Notes: generated by a model from the sequence alone, not told the origin. A stretch of 64,000 nt of DNA from Streptomyces sp. NBC_01689 (GCF_036250675.1 NZ_CP109592.1:7502001-7566000), one strand, 5' to 3'. Shown: positions 25,178-34,860, counted from the first letter of the stretch. A program made the numbers and translations.

Positions 25178-25864
25178 ATGCCCACCCTGATCCTCGTCCG
25201 GCACGGACGCTCGACCGCCAACACCGCGGGTCTGCTCGCCGGCTGGACCCCCGGCGTCGCCCTCGACGAGCGCGGGGCCCAGCAGGCCGCGGCGCTGCCG
25301 GGACGGCTCGCCGCGCTGCCGCTCTCCGAAGTCGTCACCAGCCCCCTGCAGCGCTGCCAGGAGACCCTGCAGCCGCTGCTCGACGCCCGGCCCGAGCTGC
25401 GCGCGCACACCGACGACCGGATCGGCGAAGCGCACTACGGCGACTGGTCGGGCCGCAAGCTCGCCGAGCTCAAGGACGAACCGCTCATGGAGGTCGTCCA
25501 GGCCCACCCGTCCGCGGCCGCCTTCCCCGGCGGCGAGTCGATGCGGGCCATGCAGACCCGCGCCGCCGAGGCGGTCCGCGAGTGGAACGCCCGCGTCGAG
25601 CGCGACCACGGCAGCGACGCCGTCTACCTCATGTGTTCGCACGGCGACATCATCAAGTCCCTCGTCGCCGACGCACTCGGACTTCACCTGGATCTCTTCC
25701 AGCGGATCTCCGTGGAACCCTGTTCCATCACCGCGATCCGCTACACACGACTGCGTCCCTTCCTCGTCCGTCTCGGAGACACCGGCGACCTCGCCTCCCT
25801 GGCGCCGCGCGAGGAACCCCCGAGCGGCGACGCCCCGGTCGGGGGCGGTGCGGGCGCACCGTGA
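25178..25864 (+). CDS. Histidine phosphatase / putative phosphomutase (MSMEG_4193 family)
   Basis: 228 aa. Phosphoglycerate-mutase-like: the nucleophile His is in LVRHGRSTAN (about 5-14), a conserved Arg in SPLQRCQET, Glu in GEAHYGDWSG and the second His in MCSHGDIIKS (about 151-160). It hydrolyses or transfers phosphate on an unknown small substrate. It heads a conserved actinobacterial set with the DUF3090 and kinase-like genes that follow; the gap to DUF3090 is 121 nt. Confidence 0.85.
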   Translation: MPTLILVRHGRSTANTAGLLAGWTPGVALDERGAQQAAALPGRLAALPLSEVVTSPLQRCQETLQPLLDARPELRAHTDDRIGEAHYGDWSGRKLAELKDEPLMEVVQAHPSAAAFPGGESMRAMQTRAAEAVREWNARVERDHGSDAVYLMCSHGDIIKSLVADALGLHLDLFQRISVEPCSITAIRYTRLRPFLVRLGDTGDLASLAPREEPPSGDAPVGGGAGAP

Positions 25865-25985
25865 TCGTCGGCCGCAGTAGGGTGAAGCGGTCGAAGCAGC
25901 GCATCAGTTGTCAGCAAGCCGTCAGCAACCGATGCGGGCCGACACAGTCAACCGGTCCGCATGCCGAATCCAATGGAGACAGGAC

Positions 25986-26576
25986 GTGTCCCGTCAGGTG
26001 TTCCTCTACGACCCCCCGGACCGTTTCGTGGCCGGTACGGTCGGGTTGCCCGGGCGCCGTACCTTCTTCCTGCAGGCCTCGTCGGGCCCCCGGGTGACCA
26101 GCGTGGCGCTGGAGAAGACCCAGGTCGCCGCACTCGCCGAACGCATGGACGAGCTGCTCGACGAGGTCGTGCGGCGCACCGGCGGCATCGCCCCGGTCCC
26201 GGCCGTGGCCTCGGCCGAGGTGTCCGACACCGCCCCTCTCGACACGCCCGTCGAGGAGGAGTTCCGGGTCGGCACCATGGCGCTGGCCTGGGACGGTGAC
26301 GAGCAGCGCATGATCGTCGAGGCGCAGGCCCTGGTGGAACTCGACGCGGACTCCGACGAGGACCTCGCCGAGGCCGAGGAGCGACTGCTCCAGGACGAGG
26401 AGAACGGCCCGCCGATGCTCCGCGTCCGGCTCACCGGCGCGCAGGCCAGGGCCTTCGCCAAGCGCGCCCTCGACGTCGTCAACGCGGGCCGGCCGCCCTG
26501 CCCGCTGTGCAGCCTCCCGCTCGACCCGGAAGGACACGTATGTCCGCGACAGAACGGATACCGCCGCGGAGCGTGA
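25986..26576 (+). CDS. DUF3090 family protein
   Basis: 196 aa from GTG 25986 (VSRQVFLYDPPDRFVAG), with AGGA upstream. It is a conserved actinobacterial family of unknown function. The N-terminal beta-rich domain opens with F-x-Y-DPPDRFVAGTVG. The C-terminus ends in a probable zinc knuckle, CPLCSLPLDPEGHVC (C-x2-C-x9-H-x-C), near residue 175-190. It overlaps the kinase-fold gene by 37 nt, implying coupled synthesis. Confidence 0.85.
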   Translation: MSRQVFLYDPPDRFVAGTVGLPGRRTFFLQASSGPRVTSVALEKTQVAALAERMDELLDEVVRRTGGIAPVPAVASAEVSDTAPLDTPVEEEFRVGTMALAWDGDEQRMIVEAQALVELDADSDEDLAEAEERLLQDEENGPPMLRVRLTGAQARAFAKRALDVVNAGRPPCPLCSLPLDPEGHVCPRQNGYRRGA

Positions 26577-27367
26577 CCACGGCCGAGCTGCTCGCCCAGG
26601 GCGAGCTGAAGGTGCGCGGACAGATCCGTGAGGCCTCGAACGCGGTGCTGTACTGCTCCGTCTCGTACGAGGGCCGCGACGCGTTCTGCGTCTACAAGCC
26701 GGTCGCCGGAGAGCGCCCCCTGTGGGACTTCCCGGACGGCACGCTGGCGCAGCGCGAGGTCGCCGCGTACGAGGTCTCCGAGGCGACCGGGTGGGGGCTG
26801 GTGCCGACCACCGTGCTGCGCGACGGACCCTACGGCCAGGGCATGTGCCAGCTGTGGGTCGAGGCGTCCCCCGAGGACGACGGCACGGGCCTGCTCGCCC
26901 TGGTGGACGACGAGGAGCCGGCCGAGGGCTGGAAGGCCATCGGTCTCGCCGAGGTGGGCGAGGGCCGCACGGCACTGCTGGTGCACGCCGACGACACCCG
27001 GCTGCGCCGGCTCGCCGTCCTCGACGCCGTGATCAACAACGCCGACCGCAAGGGCGGCCATCTGCTGCCCACCGGAGAGGGCCGGCTGTACGGCATCGAC
27101 CACGGGGTCACCTTCAACGCGGACAACAAGCTGCGCACGCTGCTGTGGGGCTGGGCCGGGGAACCGCTGACCCCGGAGGCGGTCGACGTCCTCGCCTCGC
27201 TGCGGGAGGGCCTGGCGCCCGGCGCCCCGCTCGCCACCCGGCTGGCCGAACTCATCACGACCGCCGAGATCGACGCCACGCGCGCCCGCGTCGGGGCGAT
27301 GCTCTCCTCGGGGAAGCATCCCGAGCCGAGCGGGGAGTGGCCGGCGATCCCCTGGCCGCCGGTCTGA
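26540..27367 (+). CDS. SCO1664-family kinase-fold protein (PI3/4-kinase-like)
   Basis: 275 aa from ATG 26540, inside the end of the DUF3090 gene. A PI3/4K- or HipA-like phosphotransferase fold is suggested by three blocks: FCVYKPVAGERPLWDFP with the ATP-binding Lys (about 50-66), the catalytic loop VINNADRKGGHLL (about 163-175), and the metal-binding IDHGVTF (about 184-190). All three key residues are present, so it may be an active kinase; the substrate (lipid, protein or small molecule) is unknown. The name follows the conserved family numbered after its S. coelicolor member. Confidence 0.8.
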   Translation: MSATERIPPRSVTTAELLAQGELKVRGQIREASNAVLYCSVSYEGRDAFCVYKPVAGERPLWDFPDGTLAQREVAAYEVSEATGWGLVPTTVLRDGPYGQGMCQLWVEASPEDDGTGLLALVDDEEPAEGWKAIGLAEVGEGRTALLVHADDTRLRRLAVLDAVINNADRKGGHLLPTGEGRLYGIDHGVTFNADNKLRTLLWGWAGEPLTPEAVDVLASLREGLAPGAPLATRLAELITTAEIDATRARVGAMLSSGKHPEPSGEWPAIPWPPV

Positions 27368-27778
27368 GCGGTCCGGTCCCGCACCGGCCGGGGGCGTGAG
27401 GCCGCCGCGACCGGCGCCGCCGCGGTCCGGGGCCGCGACCTCTCCGGGGCCGCGGCGGGACGGGTCGCCCGCCGGTGTGAGGAACCCGACGCGGAGCATG
27501 CCGCCGGGCGAGTGCGCGCGCCCGGCGCGCGCCGGGGTGCCGCTCTCCTGACCCCCTCGGCGCACACCCGTGCGGAATCACCCTCGGCGTATCCGTATAT
27601 GACCCGATATGTGCTGCCGCGCCGCCGTGCCGGGTCCGCCGGAGCGAGGCCCCGCGCTTCCGGCGCCCATCGGTGAACGCGCCGATGCACAGGACGCGGC
27701 GTCCCACAAGAGGGCCTTACGGGCCATCAGGCCTGGTCCGGTTCGTATACGGAAGTCGCGTCCGGTTAGGCTCATGAC
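27368..27778. other. Gene-free interval before mshC
   Basis: 411 nt. The first 180 nt are extremely G+C-rich and low-complexity. From 27590 the sequence becomes more mixed. I see no conserved ORF, tRNA or riboswitch; the only functional signal is the -10 element next to mshC. Confidence 0.5.
27767..27772 (+). promoter_or_regulatory. -10 hexamer TAGGCT for leaderless mshC
   Basis: TAGGCT ends 6 nt before ATG 27779 and no Shine-Dalgarno precedes the ATG, suggesting a leaderless mRNA. Confidence 0.5.
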
Positions 27779-29008
27779 ATGCATGCCTGGCCCGCTTCTG
27801 AGGTCCCCGCCCTGCCCGGCGAGGGCCGCGACCTCCGGATCCACGACACCGCGACCGGTGGTCCCGTCACTCTCGACCCCGGTCCCGTCGCCCGTATCTA
27901 CGTCTGCGGCATCACGCCGTACGACGCGACCCACATGGGTCACGCGGCGACCTACAACGCGTTCGACCTCGTTCAGCGCGTGTGGCTCGACACCAAGCGG
28001 CAGGTTCACTACGTCCAGAACGTGACCGACGTCGACGACCCGCTCCTGGAGCGGGCGGAACGCGACGGCGTCGACTGGGTGGGACTCGCCGAGCAGGAGA
28101 CCGCCCTCTTCCGTGAGGACATGACCGCCCTGCGGATGCTTCCGCCGCGCCACTACATAGGCGCCGTCGAGGCCATACCCGGCATCGTGCCGCTCGTCGA
28201 GCGGCTGCGGGACGCCGGGGCCGCCTACGAGCTCGAGGGGGACGTGTACTTCTCCGTCGAGTCCGACCCCCACTTCGGCGGGGTGTCCGGTCTGGACGCC
28301 GCCGCGATGCGTCTGCTGTCCGCCGAGCGGGGCGGTGACCCGGACCGCCCGGGCAAGAAGAACCCGCTCGACCCGATGCTCTGGATGGCCGCGAGGGAGG
28401 GCGAGCCCAGCTGGGACGGCGGCTCGCTCGGACGCGGCCGGCCCGGCTGGCACATCGAGTGCGTGGCCATCGCCCTCGATCACCTGGGGATGGGCTTCGA
28501 CGTCCAGGGCGGCGGCTCGGACCTCGCCTTCCCGCACCACGAGATGGGCGCCTCGCACGCCCAGGTGCTCACCGGCGAGTTCCCGATGGCCAAGGCGTAC
28601 GTGCACGCCGGCATGGTCGGTCTCGACGGCGAGAAGATGTCGAAGTCGAAGGGGAACCTGGTCTTCGTCTCCACCCTCCGGCGCTCCGGTGTCGACCCGG
28701 CCGCCATCCGGCTCGCGCTGCTCGCCCACCACTACCGCGCCGACTGGGAGTGGACGGACGCCGTCCTCGCGGACGCCGTCGCCCGCCTGGAGACCTGGCG
28801 TGCCGCCGTGTCCCGGCCCGACGGCCCGTCCGCCGAGGCGCTCGTCGAGGAGATCCGCGACGCCCTCGCCGACGACCTCGACGCGCCGGCCGCGCTCGCC
28901 GCCGTCGACCGCTGGGCCACGCTCCAGCACGAGCGGGGCGGCACGGACGAGGGTGCCCCCGGCGTCGTCTCGCGCGCCGTGGACGCCCTGCTGGGTGTCG
29001 CCCTGTAA
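27779..29008 (+). CDS. mshC: Cysteine:GlcN-Ins ligase (mycothiol biosynthesis)
   Basis: 409 aa. A cysteinyl-tRNA synthetase paralogue. The HIGH-type motif reads THMGH in [19 protein letters not shown], with Cys44-like zinc ligand in the same block. The zinc/Cys pocket has [14 protein letters not shown] and FPHHEMG. The KMSKS loop is intact ([11 protein letters not shown]). It lacks the tRNA-binding C-terminal domain of CysS (about 460 aa). These features and the length are those of MshC, which joins cysteine to GlcN-inositol using ATP, the penultimate step of mycothiol synthesis. It is followed by a clean terminator. Confidence 0.93.
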   Translation: MHAWPASEVPALPGEGRDLRIHDTATGGPVTLDPGPVARIYVCGITPYDATHMGHAATYNAFDLVQRVWLDTKRQVHYVQNVTDVDDPLLERAERDGVDWVGLAEQETALFREDMTALRMLPPRHYIGAVEAIPGIVPLVERLRDAGAAYELEGDVYFSVESDPHFGGVSGLDAAAMRLLSAERGGDPDRPGKKNPLDPMLWMAAREGEPSWDGGSLGRGRPGWHIECVAIALDHLGMGFDVQGGGSDLAFPHHEMGASHAQVLTGEFPMAKAYVHAGMVGLDGEKMSKSKGNLVFVSTLRRSGVDPAAIRLALLAHHYRADWEWTDAVLADAVARLETWRAAVSRPDGPSAEALVEEIRDALADDLDAPAALAAVDRWATLQHERGGTDEGAPGVVSRAVDALLGVAL

Positions 29009-29032
29009 CCCGTACGCAGCTCCCGTACAGGA

Positions 29033-29066
29033 GGAACGCCGGGCGGTTCGTGCCGCCCGGCGTTCC
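29033..29066 (+). terminator. Terminator of mshC
   Basis: Perfect 14-bp stem, 29033-29046 with 29053-29066, loop TTCGTG, 24 nt after the stop. Confidence 0.8.
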
Positions 29067-29180
29067 GCTGTCCTGTGCCCTCCGCCGGGGAAGGCCGGTG
29101 CCCTCCGCCGGGAGAGGCCGGAAAGAGAGGGCACCCAGGAGTGGTGGTGGCGGGGTGCGGCGAGACGGGGCCGGACGTGC

Positions 29181-29215
29181 GTCGGGGCGGTACGCAGGGT
29201 GCGTACCGCCCCGAC
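29181..29215 (-). terminator. Terminator of the PAC2 gene
   Basis: Perfect 15-bp stem, 29181-29195 with 29201-29215, loop AGGGT, 7 nt beyond the PAC2 stop on the minus strand. Confidence 0.8.
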
Positions 29216-29222
29216 CGCCTTC

Positions 29223-30239
29223 TCAGTCCTCCGAGGAGTCGTCGTCCTCGCCGCCGCCGCGTCCCGTGTCGGTCTCGGTGTCCGGCTTCGGGGACTTGGG
29301 CGGCTTCGGGCGTGCGCCCGGGTTGTCCCGGAGGTAGGACGCGCTGTCGCTGCCGTCGGCCGTGGCGTGACCGCCGGGAGCCGGGCCCGCCGGACCCCCG
29401 CCGTCCCGTCTGCGCAGATACCGCTCGAACTCCCGGGCGATGGCCTCGCCCGACGCCTCCGGCAGCTCGGCGGTGTCCCGGGCCTCCTCCAGCGTCTGCA
29501 CGTACTCGGCGACCTCGCTGTCCTCGGCGGCCAGCTGGTCCACGCCCAACTGCCAGGCCCGCGCGTCCTCGGGCAGCTCGCCCAGCGGGATCCGCAGGTC
29601 GATCAGGTCCTCCAGACGGTTGAGCAGGGCCAGGGTCGCCTTCGGGTTCGGCGGCTGCGACACGTAGTGCGGCACGGCCGCCCACAGCGACACCGCCGGC
29701 ACGCCCGCGTGGGTGCACGCCTCCTGGAGGATGCCGACGATGCCCGTGGGGCCCTCGTACTTGGTCTCCTCCAGATCCATCGTGCGGGCCAGGTCGGAGT
29801 CGGAGGTGACCCCGCTGACCGGGACCGGGCGGGTGTGCGGGGTGTCCCCGAGCAGGGCGCCCAGGATCACCACCAGTTCCACGCCCAGCTCGTGCGCGAA
29901 GCCGAGCAGCTCGTTGCAGAACGAGCGCCACCGCATCGACGGCTCGATGCCCCTCACCAGCACGAGGTCACGCGGCTTCTCGCCGCCGACCCGGACCACC
30001 GACAGACGCGTGGTCGGCCAGGTGATCTTGCGTACGCCGCCGTCCAGCCACACCGTGGGGCGGTTCACCTGGAAGTCGTAGTAGTCCTCGGCGTCGAGCG
30101 CCGCGAAGACCTCGCCCTTCCACTCCCTGTCCAGGTGCGCGACCGCGGTGGAGGCGGCGTCGCCGGCGTCGTTCCAGCCTTCGAACGCGGCCACCATCAC
30201 TGGGTCGATCAGCTCGGGAACCCCCTCCAGCTCGATCAC
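29223..30239 (-). CDS. PAC2-family protein
   Basis: 338 aa from GTG 30239 (VIELEGVPELIDPVMVAAFEGWNDAGDAAS). The PAC2 domain fills about residues 5-265; DPVMVAAFEGWNDAG and LGALLGDTPHTRPVPV are the recognisable blocks. The last 60 residues are a charged, disordered tail. In eukaryotes PAC2 proteins chaperone proteasome assembly. Actinobacterial members are uncharacterised, though this one shares a chromosome region with the Pup-proteasome locus about 25 kb away. No membrane segment. Confidence 0.85.
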   Translation of the reverse strand: MIELEGVPELIDPVMVAAFEGWNDAGDAASTAVAHLDREWKGEVFAALDAEDYYDFQVNRPTVWLDGGVRKITWPTTRLSVVRVGGEKPRDLVLVRGIEPSMRWRSFCNELLGFAHELGVELVVILGALLGDTPHTRPVPVSGVTSDSDLARTMDLEETKYEGPTGIVGILQEACTHAGVPAVSLWAAVPHYVSQPPNPKATLALLNRLEDLIDLRIPLGELPEDARAWQLGVDQLAAEDSEVAEYVQTLEEARDTAELPEASGEAIAREFERYLRRRDGGGPAGPAPGGHATADGSDSASYLRDNPGARPKPPKSPKPDTETDTGRGGGEDDDSSED

Positions 30240-30580
30240 CCAGCGCCTCCTTCCGACGTGCTCTCGCGTACGTCCCAACCTTACGGCGTGCCGACGGTGC
30301 CTCCGCAGCCCCCTTGCACAGGGGAGTGAACGGATCACTGCCCCGAACCTCGCCAGGAAACACCCGCCAGTCATCCGAGCTGTCCCGGGCCGACATCGCC
30401 GACGACCTGGGACGTCCCTCCGTGGACGGGTGATACGTCCGATGACCGGGGGCGGCGCGCAGGCGTGCGGACGCCGTTGCTCCGCGGACGCTAGCGGACC
30501 TGCCTCGCCGGCCCGCTGTACGGCGCCCCCGTACGGCGGGCACCCTCCGTACGGTGGGCGAAGGCTGACGGAGCGTTCCG
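30240..30580. other. Gene-free interval between PAC2 and a FadR-type gene
   Basis: 341 nt downstream of the regulator and upstream of PAC2, both on the minus strand, so it should hold the PAC2 promoter. Several short GTACGG-containing inverted repeats lie at 30520-30560 near the regulator's 3' end. They may act as its terminator, but no single clean stem stands out. Confidence 0.4.
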
Positions 30581-31252
30581 TCAGAGCGTGCTGCGCAGCC
30601 ACTGCTCCACACTCGCGATGTGCACCGTCGCCCAGGACCGGGCGGCCTCCGCGTCCCGGTCGCGGAGCGCCGCCAGGATGGCCCGGTGCTCGTGCAGGGT
30701 GCGGCTGACCGCGTCCTCCTGGGTCAGACCGCGCCAGATCCGGGCTCGGGTGGTGGGCCCGGACAGGCCGTCCAGCAGCGAGCACAGGACCGAGTTCCCG
30801 GAGCTCTGCACGATGCCCCGGTGGAACTCCAGGTCGGAGGCGACGAGTTCCTCCACGGAGGGCGCGTCGCCGAGCGCGTCCAGCCGGGAGCTCAGCTCGG
30901 CCAGCTGCCGTTCGCCGATCCTGGCCGCGGCCATCGCCGTCGCCGCGGGCTCCAGGATGCGGCGCACCGCCAGGAACTCCAGCACGGTGTCGTCGCGGTG
31001 GAAGTCGACGACGAAACTCAGCGCCTCCAGGAGGAGCTGGGGGTCCAGACTGGTCACGTAGGTGCCGTCGCCCTGGCGCACGTCCAGGATGCGGATCAGG
31101 GAGAGCGCGCGCACGGCCTCCCGCAGAGAGTTGCGGGAGAGCCCGAGATCCGCGGCGAGCTCGCTCTCCTTGGGGAGCCGGTCGCCGGGCCGCAGCGTGC
31201 CCGAGACGATCATGTCCTTGATCTTTTCGATCGCCTCATCGGTGACTGCCAT
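30581..31252 (-). CDS. FadR/GntR-family transcriptional regulator
   Basis: 223 aa. The winged helix (about 1-70) has the signature LPKESELAADLGLSRNSLREAVRALSLIRILDVRQGDGTYV. The FCD domain (about 80-215) carries D and H ligands in ASDLEFHRGIVQ and H in TLHEHRAIL. It binds DNA as a dimer and senses an organic acid. No metabolic operon adjoins it, so its targets are unknown; a palindrome just upstream suggests autoregulation. Confidence 0.85.
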   Translation of the reverse strand: MAVTDEAIEKIKDMIVSGTLRPGDRLPKESELAADLGLSRNSLREAVRALSLIRILDVRQGDGTYVTSLDPQLLLEALSFVVDFHRDDTVLEFLAVRRILEPAATAMAAARIGERQLAELSSRLDALGDAPSVEELVASDLEFHRGIVQSSGNSVLCSLLDGLSGPTTRARIWRGLTQEDAVSRTLHEHRAILAALRDRDAEAARSWATVHIASVEQWLRSTL

Positions 31253-31658
31253 GGCGGACCTCCCCTGTCACTCCGGATGTCCCTCAGACCTCCGATGTCT
31301 CAGGACATTATGTGGGGTCAACGGGGTGACCGGGCACGGAATCCCTGGCCGGATCGGCGGACGACCCTTCGGAACGGGCGAACGCCTCCCGGATCGCGAG
31401 AGCGCCCGGCCCTGTTCCGGCGACGCTCGGCCCGGTCCCGGGGACGCCCGGACCCGGCCCGGGGACGCCCGGCTCGGTCCCGGGGAGGCCGCGCACGCCC
31501 GGCGGAGTGCCCCGCCTGGACGGGCCGGAAGACCGGTCTCGCGGTCCGCGCCCGTCCGGCCCGCCCGAGCCGAGCCGAAGCAAGGCCAGTCCCGGGCAGC
31601 GGCGACGACCGAGCTGGGGCGACGAGCGAGCCGTGGCGGCCTCAGCGCTGAGGCCGCC
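31253..31658. other. Gene-free interval with degenerate GC repeats
   Basis: 406 nt. After the regulator's promoter, positions 31400-31520 hold repeated variants of CCCGGGGACGCCCGG and CGGTCCCGGGGA. They form many alternative hairpins and are probably the terminator area of the NACHT gene. No supported ORF. Confidence 0.4.
31295..31308 (-). promoter_or_regulatory. Candidate FadR-type operator
   Basis: ATGTC-TCAG-GACAT, a perfect 5-bp inverted repeat about 43 nt upstream of the regulator's ATG. It has the TGT...ACA form typical of GntR-family sites. Inference. Confidence 0.45.
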
Positions 31659-34598
31659 TCAGCCCAGGATGTCGAGGCACTCCGCCGCCGGAGGCCCGCC
31701 GCCCGGCGCCACGGTGGACCCGGCCAGCCGCCGCTGGAGCCGCTGGTGCCGGAACTCGTAGTACGCGCCGGACTGCCGCAGCACTCCGCGGCGGTGCGCC
31801 TCGTCGAGGAAGCGCATCAGACGCCAGGGCGTCCGCCCGGTCAGGGCGAGCCAGCCACGGGTGATCATGAATCGCCCCCAGGCGCTGAGCGCGAGCGGGG
31901 TCGCGCCGACCGGGATCCACATCTGGGCGGCCGCGTCGACGAGCCCTCCCCAGTCCCCGGACAGCAGCACGACCGGGAGACAGACGACCGCGGTGAGCAG
32001 CGCGGCGATGCCGCCCCGCACCAGGGAGGCGGTCCGGTCGGCGCGCAGGGTGCCGCGCGGGCCGGGCGCGCGCAGCACCTCGGAGGGCGCGCTGAGCGCC
32101 CGGTAGACACCGCAGACGCACCCGCCGACCATGCCGATCAGCACCCCCGCGGCCACCATCGGCGGCAGACAGCGCGCGAAGAGGGCCGACGGCGGACCGT
32201 CGGTGAGCCAGGCGCGGCCCCGCTCCGGGAGCACGGACCGCAGGTTCGCCGCGTACGCCACGCGGCCCGGTGCGTCCGCCGTCGTGAGACGCACGGTCAC
32301 CGCACCGGACCGGGACTCGAACACCGTGTGCCGGGAGGCGAACGCGGCGCAGGTGCGCGCGGGCAGCAGCGGGATCTCGCAGTGGGGCGGGGCCGTGCCC
32401 GCCGGGTAGGCGAGCGGCAGCGCGCCGGGTGCCGGGACGAGCAGGGTGCCGGTCAGCCGGTGGTCGGTGCTCGCGGTGCGGACGCCGTCCCGTTCGTGGA
32501 ACCGCCAGTGGCCGATGCGCCGTCCGTCCAGGTCCTCCCGCGAGCTGGACGTCAGGACGGTCGCCGTGACCGCCGCCGCCCCCGCGACGGAACTCGCGAC
32601 GGTGCCGACGAGCAGGGTCGCCGCCATGCCCCGTACCAGGCCGGCCGTGAAGTCGTGGGCGATCCGGCCGCCCCGGCGCGGGGCGCTGTCCCGCAGGGCA
32701 TGCCGGGTCCCGCCGATCAGCAGGGCGCAGCCGGACACCGCGCAGACCGTCCCGGCCAGCGCGGTATCCGGCGTCACCGCCACGCCGAGCAGCAGCGCCC
32801 CGGCCAGGCCGACCGAGCACGCGGACAGCGTGGCTCCGCTCATCAGTACCGCGGCGCGGCCCCAGTGTCCGCCGGCCCACGGAAGGTTCAGCGGGACCGG
32901 GTGCCGGGGCAGGCCCGCGACACCGAAGAACAGGGTCAGCAGCATCGCGAAGAGGAAGCCGCCGAACAGGTCGGGCAGCGGACCATCGGTGACGGCGCCG
33001 AAGCGGAAGCCGAACCGCAGGTCGTCGGTGAGGGCGACGCCCACCCACAGCACGGTGGCCGCGGCCGTGGTGACGGCCAGCTGGCGGAGCAACGGGCCGC
33101 GGGGGCCGGGCGGTCCCGGCCGGGCGGGCAGCAGGAAGGCGACCCCGAAGGCGTAGCCGAGCGTCTGGCCGAGGAGCCCCGCGACGAGCGAGCCGGAGTC
33201 CGGCACCGCCGGTCCGTGGCCCGACGGAAGGTCCAGGGCGAGGGCCGGCAGCAGCGCGCAGGCCGCGAGGATCGCCAGCAGCCCGGTCGCGTAGGCGCGG
33301 ACCACCCCGGGCAGCGCCGACTCCAGCTCCCACCAGGCCAGCCGCTCGGTGCCGCGGCTCTCCAGCTCCTTGGCCAGCTGTCCCAGGCGGCGCCGCGCCT
33401 CGGCGGCGCGCCGGGGCCCGCCGTCCGCGAAGGCCGAGGGCACGAAGGCGTCCAGCAGGTGTTCCTCGATGTCCCCGGCCGTCGGGAAACGCGCGGTGTC
33501 GAGGAGTTCGGCGGGGTCGCGGGAGGTGTCGCTGTACACCGTGCGCGCGAGCGCCACCATCAGCGGGACCGTCAGTACGGCGTTCAGGGGCAGCGGTTCG
33601 TGGTCCAGCCGGCGCAGCACCGGTGTCCACACGGTCTCCCGGTGATCGCCGTCGAGGCCGCGGGGGCGGGCCGTGCGTTCGAGGTACGAGCCGGCCCGCC
33701 CGCTGTCCAGCGGGAGCAGCTGTACGACCTCGGCCGCCGTGAGCACGTCGCCCGCGCGCACCGCGGAGGCCCAGGCCGCGGGGCGGCTGGTGAGCAACAG
33801 GGGGAGTTCGTCGTCGAGTTCGGAGTTGATGCGTCGTACGGCGTCCGCGTACGCCGCCCGGGGGAGCTCGTCGAACCCGTCGAGGACGGGCAGGACGAGT
33901 CCGGTGTCGACCAGCGCGCGGCCGAGGCTGTGCCGGCCGTCCGAGGGCGCGGCCAGCGAGCGGTAGTCGGCGGCGAGGCGGTCGGCGAGCCAGTCGCGCA
34001 GCCCCGTACGCGTGGGGTCCCAGCCGGACAGCGGGAAGATCACCGGTACGGGGCCGCCGGGTTCGCGCACGGCCAGCAGTCCCAGGGTGAACCGGACGGC
34101 CAGCACGCTCTTGCCGGAGCCGGGGCCGCCCAGCGCGACCAGCCGGTGGCGCGGCAGGGACGCGAACGCCCCGACGATGCCCTCCAGTCGGTGTCCGCCG
34201 TCGCGCGGTGCGGGCACCGGTGTCCCGGGGCGGATGTTCTCCGGATGGTCGGCGAGCCGGCGGTCCGCCGGGGCCCAGCGCACGTCCAGGGGCCCGGGAT
34301 CGTGGAGCCTGCGCAGCCGGGCCTCGGCCGCCCACTGTTCCCGTACCGCCTCGGCGAGCGCGTCGGCGGCCCGGCGCCGTACGTCGCCGGCGGGCCGGGG
34401 TGTGTCGGTGCCGTCGCGCAACGCGTCCGCGAGGAACGCGGCGACGGACACCACCGCCGCGATCACGGAGACGAACACACCCGCGGTGTTCTCGTCCCGA
34501 GAGTCGTGCACCGCGCCGACGAGGGCGACGAGCGCCGCCGCGCACACCCCGAAGGCAGCTCGCCGCCGCAGGCGAGCGCTCCGCCACCAGCCGCTCAT
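31659..34598 (-). CDS. Membrane-embedded NACHT-type NTPase
   Basis: 979 aa. Two N-terminal membrane helices (about 14-32 and 38-58), then a NACHT/STAND ATPase: Walker A GGPGSGKS (157-164), Walker B LVLPVLDGFDE (234-244) and sensor LLLTSRPAAW (about 273). After a helical lid come at least eight more hydrophobic helices between about 435 and 660 and near 820-920. The tail QSGAYYEFRHQRLQRRLA resembles the C-terminal motif of actinomycete membrane NACHT proteins. STAND ATPases are switch proteins in signalling and immunity; the role of this one is unknown. It stands alone. Confidence 0.75.
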   Translation of the reverse strand: MSGWWRSARLRRRAAFGVCAAALVALVGAVHDSRDENTAGVFVSVIAAVVSVAAFLADALRDGTDTPRPAGDVRRRAADALAEAVREQWAAEARLRRLHDPGPLDVRWAPADRRLADHPENIRPGTPVPAPRDGGHRLEGIVGAFASLPRHRLVALGGPGSGKSVLAVRFTLGLLAVREPGGPVPVIFPLSGWDPTRTGLRDWLADRLAADYRSLAAPSDGRHSLGRALVDTGLVLPVLDGFDELPRAAYADAVRRINSELDDELPLLLTSRPAAWASAVRAGDVLTAAEVVQLLPLDSGRAGSYLERTARPRGLDGDHRETVWTPVLRRLDHEPLPLNAVLTVPLMVALARTVYSDTSRDPAELLDTARFPTAGDIEEHLLDAFVPSAFADGGPRRAAEARRRLGQLAKELESRGTERLAWWELESALPGVVRAYATGLLAILAACALLPALALDLPSGHGPAVPDSGSLVAGLLGQTLGYAFGVAFLLPARPGPPGPRGPLLRQLAVTTAAATVLWVGVALTDDLRFGFRFGAVTDGPLPDLFGGFLFAMLLTLFFGVAGLPRHPVPLNLPWAGGHWGRAAVLMSGATLSACSVGLAGALLLGVAVTPDTALAGTVCAVSGCALLIGGTRHALRDSAPRRGGRIAHDFTAGLVRGMAATLLVGTVASSVAGAAAVTATVLTSSSREDLDGRRIGHWRFHERDGVRTASTDHRLTGTLLVPAPGALPLAYPAGTAPPHCEIPLLPARTCAAFASRHTVFESRSGAVTVRLTTADAPGRVAYAANLRSVLPERGRAWLTDGPPSALFARCLPPMVAAGVLIGMVGGCVCGVYRALSAPSEVLRAPGPRGTLRADRTASLVRGGIAALLTAVVCLPVVLLSGDWGGLVDAAAQMWIPVGATPLALSAWGRFMITRGWLALTGRTPWRLMRFLDEAHRRGVLRQSGAYYEFRHQRLQRRLAGSTVAPGGGPPAAECLDILG

Positions 34599-34762
34599 GC
34601 GCGTCGTTCTCCCTGGTCGGATCCGGTCCCGTACTCCGTTGTATCCGGCATCCGTTGGGCCCAGGGAGGAATGCGTGCGGGGGCGGGGGGCGCGTGAGGC
34701 ATCCGGGGGGCTGCTGGAGGTTCACCTGAGACGACGTGTACCAGGGCGTACCCAGGCGTGCC

Positions 34763-34795
34763 AAGGGGCGGCTCCCCCCGTGGGAGCCGCCCCTT
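34763..34795 (-). terminator. Terminator of the glycerol operon
   Basis: 14-bp perfect stem, 34763-34776 with 34782-34795, with AA/TT at its base, about 65 nt beyond the glpD stop on the minus strand. It also faces the 5' side of the NACHT gene. Confidence 0.75.
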
Positions 34796-34860
34796 CCCCG
34801 TGGTGCGGGTGGGTTCCCGAACCGCCGGTGCCGTCCGTGGGGCCGGTGGGTCCCCGCGGG

